Assembly: GCA_016169945.1 (NCBI GenBank)
Contig: JADLSH010000114.1
Location: 1,090,001 to 1,154,000 of the forward strand
DNA: 64,000 bases
Source: Trachythela sp. YZ-2020
Lineage: Eukaryota > Cnidaria > Anthozoa > Malacalcyonacea > Clavulariidae
Reading direction: 5' to 3'
The position numbers and the translations under genes were made by a program. Below, one piece after another: positions 53,407 through 63,408 of this stretch (the stretch's first letter is position 1; every line of letters starts with the position of its first letter). Below the pieces are notes generated by a model, which worked only from the letters and a program-made list of their open reading frames with translations, searched no databases and was not told where the DNA came from.

Positions 53407-55066
53407 AGATAAGTCAGTAGATATTCCCTTACCAAAGGCTTATTCCCGAGAGAATATCCCAGCACGCCGAGATCAGATTCCGCGAGCCGAAATGGCAATG
53501 AATTGGAATAATTTGTGTTCAATCGCAAACAAAATACCCGAGTATCGTGATGATTTAAGTATCGGTCTCCTTGTTGGAAACAATTGTGCTCAAGCTATCA
53601 AACCACGTGACGTCATTCCTGGAAACCCTCAAGATCCGTATGCCATTCGAACTGTATTCGGTTGGGGTTTAATCGGAGTAACAAGTCATGCCGACCACAG
53701 TCATTGCCAGTCTGACAAAGCTAGGACGCATTGCCATCGAATTATAACCAAAGATATCACCACCCAGAATGCCGGTTCGACCTTTGTAGAGCAAACCCAA
53801 GTAAAGGAAGTCCTGAATCCCATCGAAGTAGTAAAGATGTTTGAACAAGGCTTTTCGGAAAAGAAGAGAGACAAACCAATGTCACTAGAAGACCGAAAGT
53901 TCCTTGATGTAACAAACAGAGAAATCCATGTTACTGACGATGGACATTATGAGATACCACTTCCCTTTCGAAATTACAAAGCTGATTTACCATGCAACAG
54001 GAAACTTGCTGAATCACGACTAAGTGGCTTAAAAGCCAAATTCGCCAAGGATGCGAAGTACAAGAGCGACTATGTAAAGTTTATCAGTGACATGCTGAAG
54101 AAAAGTTATGCAGAGAAGGTACCACAGAATGACGGAAAGTCGTGGTATCTACCGCATCACGGAGTGTACCACCCACACAAACCCAATAAGATCAGGGTCG
54201 TGTTTGACTGTTCGGCTGAATACGAAGGTCAATCATTGAATCAACATCTCCTTCAAGGGCCTGATTTAACGAACACGCTTAACGGTGTACTTTGTCGATT
54301 TCGGAAAGAAAGAGTAGCATTTACGTGTGACATCGAATCCATGTTCTGTCAAGTACGTGTGAATGAAGAGCATCGAGATTACTTAAGATTCCTGTGGTGG
54401 CCAGACGGAGATACCTCGAAAGAACCCGAGGATTATAGAATGAAGGTCCACCTATTTGGAGCAACTTCGTCTCCTGGATGTTCCAATTTGGCGCTGAAAA
54501 CTGCGGCCAAAGACGGTGAAGAAGAATTCGGAACAGAAGTTGCTGCATTTGTGGAAAACAGTTTCTACGTTGATGACGGATTAAAGTCCGTTGAGACAAT
54601 CGACGAAGCAATCAAATTGATCAAGAATAGTGTTGAAATGTGTCAGAAAGGGGGATTTCGCCTGCACAAATTTGCTGCAAACAACCGAGAAGTAATTGAG
54701 TCCGTTCCTGTTGAATACCGTGCTACAGACGTCAGAGAGCTCGACCTGAGTCACGATGCCCTTCCTATCGAAAGAGTCCTAGGAATTGAATGGTGTATCG
54801 AAAGCGATTCCTTTCGATTTCGCATAACGTTAAAGGACAGACCATTTACAAGACGCGGAGTTTTAGCGACTATAAGTTCGATATATGATCCCCTTGGATT
54901 TGTTGCCCCCGTGCTACTCGCTGGGAAGAAGATCCTGCAAACGCTGTGCAAAGAGAATGCTGACTGGGATGACCCTCTGCCAGAAAAGCTGAGAATGGAG
55001 TGGGAAAGATGGAGAACGGACATCCACTCGTTGGAGAATAGTGATGAAAGTGAAAAGATGTTTTAA
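53390..55066 (+). CDS. BEL/Pao reverse transcriptase and A17-type region
   Basis: 558 codons without a stop, though there is no true ATG at its start since it is part of a larger Pol. Order: YLPHHGVYHPHKPNKIRVVF (RT start), FTCDIESMFCQVRV (first catalytic Asp), MKVHLFGATSSPGCSNLAL, NSFYVDDGLKS (YVDD near residue 393), RVLGIEW and TRRGVLATISSIYDPLGFVA (the segment called Peptidase_A17/Pao). It breaks by a 1-nt shift near 55050 before RNase H. Confidence 0.85.
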   Translation: MVLLFEDKSVDIPLPKAYSRENIPARRDQIPRAEMAMNWNNLCSIANKIPEYRDDLSIGLLVGNNCAQAIKPRDVIPGNPQDPYAIRTVFGWGLIGVTSHADHSHCQSDKARTHCHRIITKDITTQNAGSTFVEQTQVKEVLNPIEVVKMFEQGFSEKKRDKPMSLEDRKFLDVTNREIHVTDDGHYEIPLPFRNYKADLPCNRKLAESRLSGLKAKFAKDAKYKSDYVKFISDMLKKSYAEKVPQNDGKSWYLPHHGVYHPHKPNKIRVVFDCSAEYEGQSLNQHLLQGPDLTNTLNGVLCRFRKERVAFTCDIESMFCQVRVNEEHRDYLRFLWWPDGDTSKEPEDYRMKVHLFGATSSPGCSNLALKTAAKDGEEEFGTEVAAFVENSFYVDDGLKSVETIDEAIKLIKNSVEMCQKGGFRLHKFAANNREVIESVPVEYRATDVRELDLSHDALPIERVLGIEWCIESDSFRFRITLKDRPFTRRGVLATISSIYDPLGFVAPVLLAGKKILQTLCKENADWDDPLPEKLRMEWERWRTDIHSLENSDESEKMF

Positions 55067-57320
55067 ACCCGAAGAATTCGGAAATGTGAAGAATGCAGAA
55101 CTTCATCATTTCTCGGACGCGAGCTGCGAAGGGTATGGACAATGTTCTTACTTAAGATTGGTTGATGAAAGCGATAGAATCCACTGCTCGCTGGTTATGG
55201 GCAAATCTCGTGTGGCGCCTTTAAAACAAGTTTCAATTCCAAGATTAGAATTAACAGCTGCTGTTGTCTCGGTCAAAGTCAGCGCTACACTTCAAGATGA
55301 ACTCGATTATAAGAACATTGCAGAGATATATTGGACGGATAGCAAAGTCGTATTAGGATACATCAACAATGAGGCACGTCGCTTCCATGTATTCGTTGCT
55401 AATCGCGTGCAGCAAATCAGAGATCATTCGTCGAAGGATCAGTGGAATTACGTTGAGTCAAAGTCAAACCCTGTTGACGAAGCATCTCGAGGTTTGAAAG
55501 CCAGTGACATTGTGAACGACTCTAGGTGGATAAATGGTCCGTCATTTCTATACGAAGCACATCAAGACTGGCAACACTATAACCAACCAGATAACAAGGC
55601 TAAGCTTCAACCAGATGATGTCGAAGTAAAGAAAGTCAGTGCGTTTGCAACATCCGTACAAGAATTCCCTAATATACCAGAACGATTGGAATACTTTTCA
55701 AGCTGGCATCGAGCCAAGAAGGCTATAGCTATTTGTCTCCGTTATCGGTGTTTGCTACTTCAAAGAGTACGTAAGAAAAAAGAGAAGAATGAGTTCGAAA
55801 AGGAAGCGCATGTTATGAAACCCGACCAAGCTGTTACCGTGGAAGAAATGGAAGCTGCCGAACGTGAAATTATCAAATCAGTGCAGAAACGAGAATTCGG
55901 CAAGGAGCTAAGCTCGTTGAAGCCAAGCACCGAAGCCAGTGTCTGTGAAACCCATCGACACAAAAATAATGTAGCTAGAACTAGCCTGTTAGCTCGATTC
56001 GATCCATTCGTTGACGAACACGGGATAATAAGAGTAGGAGGAAGAATAAGAAGATCTAGCATGGACGGCAACGTCAAGCATCCGGCCGTCTTGCCAAAGA
56101 AATCCCATATTTCGAAGCTGATAGCGAGACACTTTCACGAAAAGGTTGACCATCAAGGGCGAGGAATCACATGGAATGAGATTCGTGCTTCGGGATATTG
56201 GATCCTCGGTTGTAAGGATGTCGTAGCGAAACTTATTAAGGATTGCACAATTTGTCAAAGATTACGGGCAAGTGTTAATGATAAAAAAATGGCCGATCTT
56301 CCTAAGGAAAGAGTAGAGACGTCTCCGCCGTTCACATACAGCGCAGTGGACTACTTTGGGCCGTTTTACGTAAAACAAGGCAGAAAAGAAGTGAAACGAT
56401 ATGGTGTACTATTCACGTGTTTAGCTTCGAGAGCTATTCATCTGGAAGTTTCACATACCTTGGAAACAGACTCCTTTCTAAACGCCTTCCGACGCTTTGT
56501 CTGTAGACGAGGACCGGTGCGAGAACTTCGATGCGATCGTGGAACTAACTTTGTCGGTGCAAGCACTGAATTGCAAAAGTGCTTGAAAGAAATGGATCAA
56601 GATAGGATCAAAGCAGAATTACTGAAAGAAAATTGTGATTGGTTTGAATTTAAATTCAACGTTCCAAAAGCCAGTCACATGGGAGGAATTTGGGAAAGAC
56701 AAATCAGGACGGTACGAAATGTGTTAAATGTTCTTCTTTACCAAAATGGTAGTCAGTTGAACGATGAATCACTTCTCACATTTATGTGCGAAGCAGAATC
56801 GATTGTGAACAGTCGTCCGCTTAGTGTTGACAATCTCGGTTTATCGGACAGTTTAGAGGCATTGACACCTAACCATCTCCTTACGATGAAGAGTAAAGTT
56901 CTCCTTCCCCCACCTGGAGTGTTTCAGAAAGAGGATATGTATCTACGCAAACATTGGCGAAGAGTTCAACATCTGTGTAACGAGTTTTGGGCGCGATGGA
57001 AAAAGGAATTCGTGCATTCCTTGCAAGAACGACAAAGATGGCTCAAACCAAGACAGAATCTCGAAGTTGGAAATATCGTTATAGTTGCGGAAGAAGAAAC
57101 ACCCCGAAACAGTTGGCAATTAGCACGAGTAGTAAATGCAGAGAAAGACGAAGACGGCTTAGTTCGAAAGGTGAAATTAATGGTCGGCAATCGACGAATC
57201 TCAGAGCAAGGAAGAAGGGAAAAGCCTCTCGCTACGCTGGAACGCCCCGTCCATAAACTGATAACTTTGATGCGGGAAGAAAGACCGGGAATCCCCGCCG
57301 AAGAGCCTTCCAATGACTGA
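55041..57320 (+). CDS. BEL/Pao RNase H, integrase and DUF5641-like C-terminus
   Basis: 759 codons, intact. RNase H: HHFSDASCEGYG, PRLELTAAVVS, WTDSKVVLGYI, SNPVDEASRG. Integrase zinc finger (H-H-C-C): HFHEKVDHQGRG and CTICQRLRA. Integrase core: VDYFGPF (Asp437), RCDRGTNF (Asp499), GGIWERQIR (Glu552), a D-61-D-52-E array. The C-terminus with WLKPRQNLEVGNIVIVAEE and GRREKPLATLERPVHKL is the DUF5641-like domain of BEL integrases. It cuts target DNA and inserts element cDNA. All catalytic residues are present. Confidence 0.88.
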   Translation: MMKVKRCFKPEEFGNVKNAELHHFSDASCEGYGQCSYLRLVDESDRIHCSLVMGKSRVAPLKQVSIPRLELTAAVVSVKVSATLQDELDYKNIAEIYWTDSKVVLGYINNEARRFHVFVANRVQQIRDHSSKDQWNYVESKSNPVDEASRGLKASDIVNDSRWINGPSFLYEAHQDWQHYNQPDNKAKLQPDDVEVKKVSAFATSVQEFPNIPERLEYFSSWHRAKKAIAICLRYRCLLLQRVRKKKEKNEFEKEAHVMKPDQAVTVEEMEAAEREIIKSVQKREFGKELSSLKPSTEASVCETHRHKNNVARTSLLARFDPFVDEHGIIRVGGRIRRSSMDGNVKHPAVLPKKSHISKLIARHFHEKVDHQGRGITWNEIRASGYWILGCKDVVAKLIKDCTICQRLRASVNDKKMADLPKERVETSPPFTYSAVDYFGPFYVKQGRKEVKRYGVLFTCLASRAIHLEVSHTLETDSFLNAFRRFVCRRGPVRELRCDRGTNFVGASTELQKCLKEMDQDRIKAELLKENCDWFEFKFNVPKASHMGGIWERQIRTVRNVLNVLLYQNGSQLNDESLLTFMCEAESIVNSRPLSVDNLGLSDSLEALTPNHLLTMKSKVLLPPPGVFQKEDMYLRKHWRRVQHLCNEFWARWKKEFVHSLQERQRWLKPRQNLEVGNIVIVAEEETPRNSWQLARVVNAEKDEDGLVRKVKLMVGNRRISEQGRREKPLATLERPVHKLITLMREERPGIPAEEPSND

Positions 57321-57397
57321 TATTATTAACATTGTTTATTGACGTTAAAGTTCATGTTGTTATTTTGATAGTAAATTCTTAGAATTTAGGGGAGCCA

Positions 57398-57699
57398 TGT
57401 AAGTGCTCGTGTGCGTGGACACGCGCGTGTTAGAATCATAAGACATTAATATTCGTTAGCGTTCGGAATCGGTCGTGAACCGACGAGCTTTTTGGCGCGA
57501 AATTGCTTAGAAAAGATAGAACATGACAAGAACACGAGTTATATACGAAGAAACCTTTATGAACTAAGAAAGCGCTTATAATTTAAGATATATGTTGGAC
57601 GCCGATGTCAAAACTGTTGTTTACACGGCTAAGAACACATGATAAGTAAATACGATGTAAAGATACGTTTTAAGAAAAGAAATTTCAAGAACAATTACA
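57398..57699 (+). repeat. 3' LTR
   Basis: 302 bp, preceded by a purine-rich tract (AGGGGAGCCA, 57387-57397) suitable as a polypurine tract. Two differences from the 5' LTR. Confidence 0.92.
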
Positions 57700-58440
57700 A
57701 ATAGTTCCCCATTTGGTTAAGTTTTCTTTACTATTCGTAAGAAAAAGATTAGTGTCAATTAGTGTCTTTGTTGTTTCAGTCACACGGGTTGGTTGTTCAA
57801 TTAATTGCATTAGTTGATAATTATCCAACACATTGACCAGTTTTGAAGTATGAAAACTATTTTCAGATGATATTAAATCACAGTTTAAATCTCCTAAAAT
57901 ATAGTATTCTTTGTTAGATGAGTCTAACTTAATTAAAATTTCTTCAAATTTGTCGAAGAGCTCAATAGGATATTTTGGTGGTCTATACCATGTTGTTATT
58001 AAAAATGGATCAGAATGTGGCTTTTTAATTTCAATTGTGATCATTTCAAGACTTTTGTCTTCAAGATTAGGTTTTCTTGTAAAATTGATAGAATTTCGAA
58101 TATATATACAGACTCCTCCTCTGGCCTTATTATACCAGCATTTGTGGGGTCGTGGTCACCACGCTTGCCTTTCTTGAGGAGAAAGTGCTACCTTTACATT
58201 GACATCAGTAAATGGTTAGACTTTCACGTCTTCTCGGATAAGGACGTTAAAATCGTAGGGACCTCGGATCCCCTATCAATTGGGCAATAGCCTGTTGGGA
58301 AATCCGCTCACCAATGAGTGAGAAACTCAATAAACTAATCCTTACGGATGCAGGTATAACCTGGGAGGTTAATTAAAGAGTCAGAATCAAATTCGTCTAA
58401 TTTAGTCTCATTAATTGCTAGAACATCAAAAAACCATATT
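57700..58440 (-). pseudogene. endonuclease domain of the split CR1/L2-like element
   Basis: Minus strand: FDVLAINETKLDEF (catalytic Glu) near 58430-58390, then after an insertion ARGGVCIYIRNSINF near 58125-58080 and LITTWYRPP, YILGDLNCDL (GDLN block), LIDTNLFLTN to 57705. The final SDH block lies at the far side of the BEL insertion, near 50800-50780. Confidence 0.78.
58140..58350. mobile_element. unidentified insertion of about 210 bp in the endonuclease region
   Basis: Endonuclease reading breaks at both sides of a segment running from GTGGGGTCGTGG to AGAAACTCAATAAACTA on +. It contains GGTCACCACGC, ACCTCGGATCCC and ATCAATTGGGCAATAGCC. No TIRs or Pol III boxes recognised. Possibly a SINE or a retrocopied RNA; identity unknown. 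Confidence 0.45.
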
Positions 58441-58608
58441 TTTATTATTTTTATTTATTTATTCATCAATGTGTTTCGAAAGACTATTAATGTTTAGTGA
58501 TCCAATTTTAAATCCCCTAACTCTGGAAAGGTCATGAGTTTCATCATGTAAAACTGGACATGATGTTGAATTATGATTGGTTAAATGATCTGCATTGACA
58601 ACATTACA

Positions 58609-59116
58609 TCAATAAGTGATATAATTTCTAAAATTACTAGCGAGAGTTTGGATACCTCTCGGATTTAGGTGTAGCCCACCTGTATTCAAAAATTGTTCTC
58701 GGATATTGTCATTACTAATGTAATCAAAGTTATTTTGTTCACAATAGGTCTTAAGTAAATCATTTACCTCCGAGATCTTTGCATTTAAGGCTGGGTTGTC
58801 ACTCCTTCTGATGACAGAGGATATTGCTATATCCACACTCGGCTGTTCTGTTTTGATGCCACTAATGACCTTGTCCAGCTTGTTCTTTATCTGCTTTGGG
58901 CTATCATTCCTAAGATTGTTTTTCCAAGCATGGATGATAAATCTTATCTGGTTTATGTTTCAGGGTTGGTTTTATATAGTGTTCCAAATCTTCAATCACT
59001 GCACCAGGGAATGACTTAGATATCGCCTTTTGTGATTTAGATAGCTTTCCTCCATTAATATGTTTGGTCATGGAATCTCCAATGATACTGATCCGAGTTT
59101 GCCTTTGTTTACTCAA
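58609..59116 (-). pseudogene. ORF1 SGNH-esterase-like domain of the split CR1/L2-like element
   Basis: Frame 59116-58910 begins ISIIGDSMTKHING: GDS is the block I Ser of SGNH hydrolases. After a frameshift near 58915 the reading continues through IAISSVIRRSDNPAL to GGLHLNPRGIQTLA (58836-58609), where the His in GLHLN fits the C-terminal catalytic block. CR1/L2 ORF1 proteins are known to carry such an esterase domain, which supports the clade call. Confidence 0.7.
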
Positions 59117-59176
59117 GTTGTTATTGTTGGCAGAAGCATCCTGTCGCTTACCTTTGTAATTTTTTCCGACTTTTAT

Positions 59177-59683
59177 TCACGGTCCATCGCCATTCGATTT
59201 CATATTTGAGCCTTTGGTTTTGGTATCGACCGAGCCACTTGTTGGACTGTTTGAGACTGTTTGTTTATCTTGAGTCAGTAATTGAATAGCTGCTAAAAGA
59301 TTTTCTCGTTCCGCCTCGAGATGGTTAACCTTTGTTCTCAATTTGTCACACGAAAGACAGTCATTCTCGGCACGCTTGTTAGAATTACAGCACTGAAATT
59401 TATTCTCAAGTGCCGTAGTTTTTAACCATAGTTCCGAGATTAATTTACTATTTTGTTCACATCCAGAACAAGGTTGATTATTGTTGACAGCTGAGGTTTC
59501 AGGATCGTTCACTTCAATGCATTCGACCGAGATTTCAGCTGTATTGTTGTTGGTCTTCTCAAGATGGCCGTCTTGCGTGTCTTCGTCGAGCACGTGGTCA
59601 CATTTCGGCCATTTCCATCGAGTAAAACGCACAGATAGATTTTCGAACGGTTTCAGGTTTGGCTCCCTGAACAGCAAGGACAT
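59177..59683 (-). CDS. ORF1 N-terminal part of the split CR1/L2-like element
   Basis: 168 codons from the ATG at 59683 (MSLLFREPNLKPFENLSVRF). It has CSGCEQN, CCNSNKRAENDCLSCDKL (paired Cys) and a coiled-coil-like KVNHLEAERENLLAAIQLL. This fits an RNA-binding or multimerising ORF1 N-terminus before the esterase domain. It ends at a stop 60 bp before the esterase frame. Confidence 0.55.
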   Translation of the reverse strand: MSLLFREPNLKPFENLSVRFTRWKWPKCDHVLDEDTQDGHLEKTNNNTAEISVECIEVNDPETSAVNNNQPCSGCEQNSKLISELWLKTTALENKFQCCNSNKRAENDCLSCDKLRTKVNHLEAERENLLAAIQLLTQDKQTVSNSPTSGSVDTKTKGSNMKSNGDGP

Positions 59684-59760
59684 TGGTGCCTGGATGAAAG
59701 CACAGCGTTGCTACGCTAGCTTTAAAACCATGAAATCCGCCATTTATTGGAGCATATGAC

Positions 59761-60041
59761 CACAGATATAATAAACCTAGATTGCTGACTCATACCTAGC
59801 GGACGCGTGACCTGCATGATAAATCCAAGATGGCCGCCATTCAGGGCAAAAAGAATATAAACTCTACGGGGAAATACATATATTTTGCATTTTGCGTCGT
59901 CCCAGTGTTTCGAATCCACTTCGATCAAACTTTTTTGGCAATAACTACTTATCGTGGAGGTTTTAGACGCAAACTGGACAGCTGGGGATGAATTGATGTA
60001 AACATATAGCTCGCCGAAGTTTGAACGAAATCGTCACTTGG
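59761..60041. repeat. flank of the 60-63.6 kb element with a diverged direct copy at 63687-63775
   Basis: GACGCAAACTGGACAGCTGGGGATGAATT, CGCTCGCCGAAG-like and AATCGTCACTTGGTCAG in 59960-60045 align in direct orientation with 63687-63775, outside the inverted repeats. The rest is non-coding. Confidence 0.5.
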
Positions 60042-60243
60042 TCAGTTTGACCATAGTTCATAGAGACAGGGTTTGGAAGGCCGGCAAACTTCAAAGGCTT
60101 TCGAGCCAATTAATTTCAGATGTTGAGAAACCGCATCACGTGACAATACGAGTGCATAAAATTCAGAAATTACTAGAGTGTAGTATTACTGAAATACGAT
60201 ATTGTGATTATAAATACTGAAATAAGGCATTGTTGCTCTTGTC

Positions 60244-62129
60244 ATGGTTTCGACAAGTTCAGCATACGACTCAGAAAGCGAAATTCCTTCAATTTTGGGC
60301 TCGGAAGTCGAAAATACAACCACGGAGGACAATTTTCAGCAAATTATTGAACTGCTGCAAATCGACGCTGAAGAATTGACACAAGAAATATCGCGTTCAG
60401 TTGAAGAAGTAAGTCTTTTATATTGTGTTCCTTGACAAAATGTGAAGTAAGATGCCTTTAACATCATCTATGTCTTTAACATGTCTTCTGTTTGTGTGTT
60501 AGGTTGAAGGTTTAAAGCAATTTCCTTGCGAATTTTGCTCAAAAGTGTGCAAATCTAAAGACGGCGTACGAAGCAATGCATGTTCGCAGTATTAAACATT
60601 CACCCGTGAACACCAATGTCGAAGCCGCTAAAGCTACACAGCTTCTAACAAAGGAAAAAAACAAATACCAAGCTACATCACGGAGGAGAAAGTCTCACCG
60701 ATTAAGGTTTACCCAGAGAAACAAGTTGACTTGCAACGCAGTAAATCGTTCGTAGAAGATGTGAATGGTCTTCTAGATAAGTTTCATCAAAGATTCATGA
60801 AAGACTACTTCGGGAAAATGTATCGTTCATGGAAAGAATATTTTCATCCGTTCAGTGATCAGTGACAAAGTCGTGTTTCTGATGCTGGTAAATTTGCCTG
60901 AACGATTAATCACCCGGATATTAAAATATTCTGAAGTTACCTGTGAAGATACGGTATGCATATTGCATTTAATATATATAAAGTGCATGTTTGTGACAGG
61001 CTGAGATATTTATAAAAACAATTATTAGCTTGCACTTCATTTCACAGGTGAAGTGAAAGCTGCCGCACCTCTCCCACAGTCTTAGAGTGTATCATTTCTC
61101 AATACTATATTTGACCCATGGCTTGCAATGCACCCTACTTCAGTGTTTTACTCTGTCTATTAAATGCCAGACAATTTCACTTATCAGTAGTAGGGTACTG
61201 CCAGTTAATGGGTTAATTAACAAAAGTGTCTCTTGTTAACCTATTAGCTTGCAATGCTTCCAGATGTAGCCTACTTTAGTATGTCACTCTGTCTAATGCC
61301 AGACCCTTTTGCTCATCAGTGGTAGGGTACTGCCAGTTAATGGGTTAACAAAACTATCTGCCAGTGTCTCTGGTTAACCTATTAGCTTGCAATGCACCCA
61401 GATGCACCCTACTTTATTATGCGCCCTAATTTAACACCAGATAATGGGTTAATCCTGATAGCACTAAAATTGGTATTTTTTATTCTGTCTATTAATGCCA
61501 GATGGTTTTACTTACCCATGAGAGTGTTAGGTGTATGTGGGTTAAAGCAGAAAATCATTTTAATATTTTCATTTCTTCTGTTTAGAGTGAATTATCCATC
61601 ACACCCGACAAGCTTGGACCCCTTGCTTATGTTGCTGGCTATGTAATCCAAGCATTATGGAAAGAGAAAGAATTCCAAAAATGCAGATTCATTAAGAAAC
61701 CAAGAGTTACAAGCATTATTGTTTTCAATGAAAGTACCTGCTGAAGAAAATGACTACATTTCTTCAATTTCCCAAGGAGCACTGTGGGCACCCAATTCCT
61801 GGCTGGTAAATATTGCAGAAATTCCTGAATTGTGTTTAGAAAGCACACGAGAATTGGCAAACCTACCCCATTACTCGTGGATAAATTTGTTGAGGAGGTC
61901 CAAGCTTCTCCATTAGCAAAAGGTTTGTGGAACAATATGGTTGAACAATGTGATGTTGCAGTGTCAAAGGAGTGTCAAAACTTATGTTTTGAAAACATTA
62001 TCAAACTATATGCAACTGTCAGAGGATTCTCCTTTGCACGAGATATCCTTAACAAGTATAAATTACTTGAAAAAGAAAAAGAAGGCTTTAAGGAAACAGT
62101 TAAAGGTTGACAGAGAACTTCAGCTGTAA
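60244..62129 (+). pseudogene. three-exon zinc-finger TE protein gene, frameshifted
   Basis: Exon 1 60244-60408 (55 codons, acidic, MVSTSSAYDSESEIPS, donor GTAAGT). Exon 2 60503-60952 (acceptor TGTTAG, donor GTATGC) starts VEGLKQFPCEFCSKVCKSKD, a C-x2-C zinc finger whose His part lies after a frameshift near 60570, with more shifts later. Exon 3 61586-62129 (acceptor TGTTTAG) reads KLGPLAYVAGYVIQALW, then in other frames SKECQNLCFENIIKLYATVR and a basic KKALRKQLK end. This exon-3 pattern is common in unnamed cnidarian TE proteins; AYVAGY recalls a block in P-element/THAP9-type proteins, but I would not assign it. Decayed. Confidence 0.55.
61110..61460. repeat. three units of the TTTTACTC-GTCTAATG dispersed repeat in intron 2
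   Basis: Three consecutive units, each with TTGCAATGC, ACTCTGTCTA-ATGCCAGA and GTTAATGGGTTAA, in the intron between exons 2 and 3 of the 60 kb gene. Confidence 0.65.
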
Positions 62130-62157
62130 ATAATATCTACACTATTCGTCAATGTAA

Positions 62158-62235
62158 GCTCGGATTCCATATGTTGGGGCTCTCGCATGCACCATAGCAT
62201 GCACAGAGAACCCCAACAGCTTGAATCTGAGCCTA
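62158..62235. repeat. hairpin repeat
   Basis: GCTCGGATTCCATATGTTGGGGCTCTCGCATGC and its imperfect complement flank a short ACCATA loop (arms about 33 bp, key parts TTGGGG/CCCCAA and GCATGC/GCATGC). Immediately downstream of the zinc-finger gene. Confidence 0.6.
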
Positions 62236-63111
62236 CCCACAATGTAAATACTAATTTCTGCATATTATTTGTTCTCTTTCTTGAAGGAGTCGACCAAAAT
62301 TGTATCTGATAGTGATTTTTGTAGATATAGACTTTTGTTCAATTAAAAAATTATGAAATCAATTTAAAATGATTTCAACATAACAAACCCAAACAAATAT
62401 AAATACAAATACTGTGTTTCTTGATATAATATTCTAGTCTTATAGTTTATCCAATGCTTGCTTGATCTGTATAGTCCATCTTTACAGATATTCTGTCTTG
62501 CACAGAATAAATAACCATAAATCTTCTATTAAGCCAGGAGGGGGCCTTTTTCAGTCACATTTGAGGTTAATAATTCCAAGTCCTACAACCACAAATTTCT
62601 CAACCTTCTTTTTAAAATATTCGAGGCTTGAATGGTATTCTTTTGGTTTGGGCTTGTGTCGAACAAGTTCACTTCTGGGTGCAGTTATGGAGGTGGAGGG
62701 TATGCTTTTCTCTGGTAAATTTAGGGAAGGAACAGCTCCAGGCACAAGTCTTTTGCAGGTGGGAACTATAAACATGACCAAAAACCTTGTTAACATACAA
62801 GTATATTTTACACAAGTACTACCAGTCTACCACCATTTCAATGAATTGTATATAGGAAAATAAAAATTATCTTGTAGATCTTATATTCTGACTACTAGCT
62901 CATATCAATCCATAAGCAATTGGGCATATATTAAATGATGTAACTCTCTGAAATTGCACTTTTACTAATATTATAATACATGTTAATCCTGAATTTCTGT
63001 ATTCCGGTAAATTTGAGCATATGGCTTGAACCCTATGCATAATTACTGAAGCGTATTATGTAAATCAGTATTAAATTTCCATATGCCCTACAATTGAAAC
63101 ACCATATTGAA
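62236..63111. other. non-coding stretch inside the decayed element
   Basis: The 133-codon ORF at 62462-62863 lacks motifs and splice signals. Nothing else supportable. Confidence 0.35.
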
Positions 63112-63215
63112 TTATAGAAGCTTCTCGCAACGAGCGATAACTTCAAGCGTTAATACTGAAATATCAATAATTCCATATTCAGAATCTATCGGTAACTGAT
63201 AAGAAAGAAACTTAC

Positions 63216-63408
63216 ATGTTTCGTTAAGGTTCTTTTCGAATTGTCTTTCACAAATACGATACCGTTGATCGATTTGCTTGTGTATATCTCTCGATCTCTT
63301 ATCACAAGGCGCACCCATGCTTCGCGAGTTTTCGTCGATAAATCGTCGTATTTTGTTGGAATTCGAAAAATACCAACACCTACGTGCTTCTACTAGTTCC
63401 GCAACCAT
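63216..63408 (-). CDS. possible first exon of a second element gene
   Basis: From the ATG at 63408 (MVAELVEARRCWYFSNSNK), 64 codons plus one base to a GTAAGT donor at 63215. A TATATAAGG box lies near 63497 on the same strand. The protein is basic and helical (RRFIDENSRS, DIHKQIDQRYRICERQFEKN). No family recognised. It points toward the + gene, so the two would be convergent. Confidence 0.4.

Larger units (their letters stand above)
50817..57699 (+). mobile_element. BEL/Pao LTR retrotransposon, full length (6,883 bp)
   Basis: Two 302 bp LTRs (50817-51118, 57398-57699) flanked by a perfect 5 bp TSD AATAG (50812-50816, 57700-57704). The LTRs start TGTAAGTG and end AATTACA and differ at two positions, so insertion was recent. 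Gene order is gag, protease, RT, RNase H, integrase, as in BEL/Pao, with the A17-type segment and a C-terminal DUF5641-like domain. Despite the young LTRs, the coding region has one in-frame TGA, several 1 bp frameshifts and a small deletion. Confidence 0.92.
48466..59760 (-). mobile_element. CR1/L2-like non-LTR retrotransposon split by a BEL/Pao insertion
   Basis: Read 5' to 3' on minus: ORF1 (59683-58609), EN (about 58440-57700), then the BEL element (57699-50817), then the rest of EN and the RT (50811-48743), 3' UTR and a (TAA)n tail (48466-48494). Removing the BEL leaves about 4.4 kb. The two halves join in frame within the endonuclease: WGTI on one side of the target AATAG, ISDHNLIYAI on the other (the catalytic SDH block). 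Also carries a foreign segment of about 210 bp in EN and several frameshifts. Confidence 0.8.

Noticed and set aside
62462..62863. 133-codon ORF
   Set aside because: No recognisable motif, splice support or homology; likely chance in AT-rich DNA.
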